A DNA stretch of 64,000 nucleotides from Nymphaea colorata (Eukaryota; Streptophyta; Magnoliopsida; Nymphaeales; Nymphaeaceae): assembly GCF_008831285.2 (NCBI RefSeq), contig NC_045144.1, positions 9,773,886-9,837,885 of the forward strand. The letters are read 5' to 3'. The translations under genes and the position numbers were made by a program. Shown piece by piece: positions 60,529-64,000 of the stretch; within the stretch, counting starts at the first letter, position 1; every line of letters starts with the position of its first letter. The notes under the pieces are model-generated. The model was not told where the DNA came from and searched no databases. It was given only the letters and a program-made list of their open reading frames with translations.

Positions 60529-60531
<3 letters not shown>

Positions 60532-60995
60532 ATAGTTTGGAATGGAGTTTGACCAAAGATCGGCCTCCCCTTTATGTCTTTTTCTTTTCAATTTTGTCCA
60601 TAATTTTTAAGCTCTTTACATTTAAAGTCCAAAGGCCAAAGGTCTGCATCGGCGATTTGTGTACTGCTTCTGATAACTCAGGGATGCAATCAGCTTCTCT
60701 TTGATCATGTGTACCTGCTCAGATTCATAATAGATCGAGAGCATCTACAGTGGAACCTCCTGAAATATCACATATTATTGCTACAATATCAGAGTCATAC
60801 CACCGACATCATCCAAAGTGATAAACTGGACTCCCTAGGCACCTTGCACAACATACATTTATACCATCCTTCAATCATGAGCAGAAAATATCATGGAACT
60901 TGAAACTTTATTATGATTCAATCCACAAATGAATTATATAAAGTCCTATTAACAGCAACCCTCTAACATATAGAACATTTTCCTAGTTACGTCCC

Positions 60996-60998
<3 letters not shown>
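60529..60998. other. unassigned intergenic DNA
   Basis: AT-rich. No coding sequence recognised. Confidence 0.4.

Positions 60999-61059
<61 letters not shown>
60999..61059. repeat. (CA)n-(TA)n compound microsatellite
   Basis: 22 CA units (60999-61042) followed by TA units. Likely polymorphic. Confidence 0.93.
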
Positions 61060-62082
61060 TGTAGCACCATAAAATGATCATGAATTACATGTTTCACTAG
61101 TGACATTCATGCACACATAGGTATATACGTACTTTCATGAACTCAAAGAATTATTGATCACATCAAAAATTTCAGAAAACTTACAAACGTGAATATCTAA
61201 TTACAATCATGATTAGCTACATTGTACGGCTTTTGACATAATCCTTTTATCAACAATGTATTCCCTACTCCATATTCTTATATATGCATCTATACATGAT
61301 TACATATGTGCATCAAAGTATATACATGTATATATATTAGCACAACAAAATGTACGTGGAGTATATGCTGCACACATTTTGTGCATATTCCCACACATGT
61401 TGGACCAAAAATGAGTCCAATTCCAACAACTTGTATGACTGCCAATACAAGAAGACCCTTGGTTCCCTAGGACCGATTCACATTTGTTTTCTTCTCTTGT
61501 AGCATATACACGAGTCTACATTATTGTTTGTCCATACATACTTATTATTATAAATATATACATCTACATGTATATCTATACATATGTACAAACTAGTTAC
61601 CAACCCATATGACTACAACACTTACAAAATCATTTCTAACTAGAAACAACCCAGAGTTTCAATCAGCAGTTTTGCTTCTTGTTTTCTCAAACCATTTAAG
61701 GACAAAAACATAAATGGGTTACTCATAGCTTTAATGTTGACCAAAGACAAAGGAAAATGGGGAGATACCTCCCCATTTTCTTTTTTGTTTTTTTGTTGTT
61801 GTTGTTGGGACCTTCCCTATATAGTTGCAACAAATGAAAAGCTAAAGTACTGCCAAACAGGGTTAGATAGTTTTCCATCCAATGCCATTAAAACTGTCAC
61901 CTTAATTTGCACCCTCTCATAAAGGAGGATGACCCTATAATTTTCCCTCAAGTCTCTTATTAATGCCTCCATTATTATTTTCAGTTAACTCTTCCTTTCA
62001 TGCAAAACTAGTAACTCTTTCATTTATTTCTACATAGTTAACTTATTATAACTTATATGACAGATTTAACTGGGTCCAATAT
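61060..62082. other. unassigned intergenic DNA
   Basis: AT-rich with many TATATG/CATATA words. A (TTG)n-like run lies near 61785-61807. No gene seen. Confidence 0.4.
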
Positions 62083-62115
<33 letters not shown>

Positions 62116-62116
62116 T
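62083..62116. repeat. (TG)n-(TA)n compound microsatellite
   Basis: TG units followed by TA units. Confidence 0.9.
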
Positions 62117-63074
62117 ATATATTACATGTATAAGTATATACATCCCTACAAACAAGCATATATAATAGTACGTGCAATTAGGAAAACTAAGGGCTTTACA
62201 AGATGTCACCTTTATTTGGAAAATCGATACAAAAGATGGTCCTTTTGGAGACTATAGGTAAAAGGTTGGACTGAGATTGAAATTTTTATATGAATAACTA
62301 AGCTGTGGGTGTTTAATTTTTTTTGCTTTTGTATTCTATATTTGTGAAATACATTGTGTGATGCACATTCTATCAGCTGTAATATATATGTAGCCAACTG
62401 CAACACTGGAACCAAAAGAAATCCATAGCTTACAATATATTTATGATGCAAATTTAAGTACAAAGTGCAAACCCAAACAAGATGATCTGAAAGCCATTTG
62501 GGGAATGTGCACCATCTTAATTATTAAGAATTACTGTTCATTACAGCCCAGGGATTATGCACACCAACGAAAGGCAAGAAAGGAAAACTAATTTTGCTGT
62601 CGATTAATCTGCAACATCTGATCATGTTTTGTTTTCGCTAGGCTGTTTTTCCATGTACTCATATCTCGAACAATTTCATTAGTTTTCTTTCATTAAAATC
62701 AAAATGTTAATATCTCACTTGCATGATAAGCGAAAACATTACAGCTCTTCCATTTTGAAGCTGAAAGTCAATGCTGCATGTGTTTCTGTCCTAAATGAAA
62801 TGTTATTCTGATACTAGTCCATGCTTCTTCACCTATTAATTGGAAAGTTAAAATATGTCAAACTCTACCAGTACAAATTTTTATTTCCATTTTCATATAG
62901 TGACAACACATTGAAAAGCTTTCTAGCTGACAGTGAAATTGAAGCCTTTATCCAAGTTAGAAACTCACACAAAGTACAATAGTAAACGGCACATGCCCTG
63001 AAGCTTGTCATATCAATGGAGGTGTGTGAGACATGACAGCCTAAGAATCAATAACCCACAAAACTTAGCTTGGT
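62117..63074. other. unassigned intergenic DNA
   Basis: AT-rich. Short open frames only. Confidence 0.4.
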
Positions 63075-63230
63075 ACGTTGATTAATGATTCATCCATTTC
63101 ACTTTATTTTTATGATGATCTTACCTCTTCTTTTCCATCTTTACAAGTTATGACGTTGATTAATGATTCATCCATTTCACTTTATTTTTATGATGAACTT
63201 ACCACTTCTTTTCCATCTTTACAAGTTATG
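63075..63230. repeat. 78-bp tandem duplication
   Basis: ACGTTGATTAATGATTCATC...ACAAGTTATG occurs twice in a row and differs at only about two positions, so it is recent. Confidence 0.9.
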
Positions 63231-63344
63231 TTTGTTGTTCTGACGAGTGTATGCTGAGAGTAGACTTTACTACCAATAGACATATTTACTTAAATGCCCT
63301 AATATTGCATGTGTACAAAAAACATTCTTAATCATGTCATTATC

Positions 63345-63447
63345 TCATACCGCTGGCATTATGAGATAATGACAGAGGTATGAGATAATGTGCATGAGAT
63401 AACAACATGCACATGAAATAGTGACGGGGGTATGAGATAACGGCATG
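63345..63447. repeat. cluster of ATGAGATAA motifs
   Basis: ATGAGATAA occurs four times within 100 bases, with a related ATGAAATAG, separated by GTGACGGGGGT- or GACAGAGGT-type spacers. It is a short degenerate repeat of unknown role. Confidence 0.65.
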
Positions 63448-64000
63448 AGCGCGGCTAAAAAAAGAAAGATGCTTCTTTGCCACTCAGATGAGTATATTGG
63501 TTATAACGATATGCATGTAGGGACTGATGCAAATCATTTGGTTTGAGTTTTATAGAATCCAAAAGTCTTACTTTTTCTCTTTTCTTTTTTGTCCCTACAA
63601 AAGTTATCGTGTTTTATTAACCAGAGACATTTTTTGTCACGATTAAATTGGCACACTAAAATTTCGTGCACATGGGTGGTGTTTATAATCTGCTTCAGAT
63701 CAATCTAGTTGAGAAAAATCAAATGAAGAACATAGCCAAGAAGAAAGAGTTTGTGACGTTTTAATGTAGGAGATTCCAGGGGTCCACCTCCAAGAGTTGG
63801 CAGAGCTTTTGTTATTTTGATGATATTCATCTTTTTGAAAGAAGGCTAACCAACTGGCAGCGTTACCAGTTTTTATGTTGTCAATGACACCAAGTTTCTC
63901 CTTCCAAGTTTTACATTATTGGCATGTGCTGCATTCAAAGTTGAAAGGCTCAAACAGCTTAATGCTAAGTATTCACTAATTTACTAGCTTTGCCTCAAAC
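63448..64000. other. unassigned DNA to the window end
   Basis: AT-rich. No gene seen. Confidence 0.4.

Overview
This window is nuclear DNA from a flowering plant. Three things show this: spliced genes with GT-AG introns, plant-type Ty1/copia and Ty3/gypsy LTR retrotransposons (several with a priming site of the TGGTATCAGAGC type), and many (AT)n, (CT)n and (CA)n microsatellites. No bacterial operon, CRISPR array or rRNA gene is visible, and I identified no tRNA gene. The species cannot be named from the sequence alone.

Positions 1-12048 are a nested pile of Ty1/copia elements. A plus-strand copia (A: LTR 171-427, priming site, leader, gag to integrase) was hit just after its priming site by a well preserved minus-strand copia (451-5639, 5-bp duplication GGTTC). 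Downstream, A runs into a minus-strand copia 3' end (B, 8468-9806) and then a plus-strand copia 3' part (C, 9807-12048). A, B and C carry clearly different LTRs, so the cluster is a composite. Next to it lie three exons (12697-13430) encoding an HNH endonuclease domain like that of plant ZRANB3-type annealing helicases.

Positions 14.2-18.9 kb hold duplications, a hairpin element, a GAGCTCGAG-rich repeat and a decayed gypsy integrase. Positions 18912-25260 are a decayed plus-strand chromovirus-type gypsy element with a shortened 5' LTR and a truncated 3' LTR. An AT-rich repetitive stretch follows (25261-28217), ending in a promoter-like sequence. Positions 28551-42846 are a minus-strand gypsy of the same family with about 3.1-kb LTRs. 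Its right LTR contains a complete plus-strand solo LTR (39289-42471, duplication AAGAG) of that family.

Positions 42.8-51.8 kb are mostly unassigned, with a decayed LINE-type ORF1 fragment and a 128-bp tandem duplication. On the minus strand, 58575-51774 encodes a five-exon, 173-residue protein of unknown function whose exon phases all fit. Its fourth intron contains a terminal-inverted-repeat element loaded with a G-rich minisatellite. The last 5 kb are AT-rich intergenic DNA with microsatellites and small duplications.

Host genes are thus two: the partial HNH/helicase gene and the five-exon gene. Nearly everything else is transposon history. I did not find a convincing new biological system. 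The most unusual structures are the composite copia cluster with its inverted 3' ends, the GGGTCC palindrome shared by copia and gypsy LTRs, and the intronic G-rich element.
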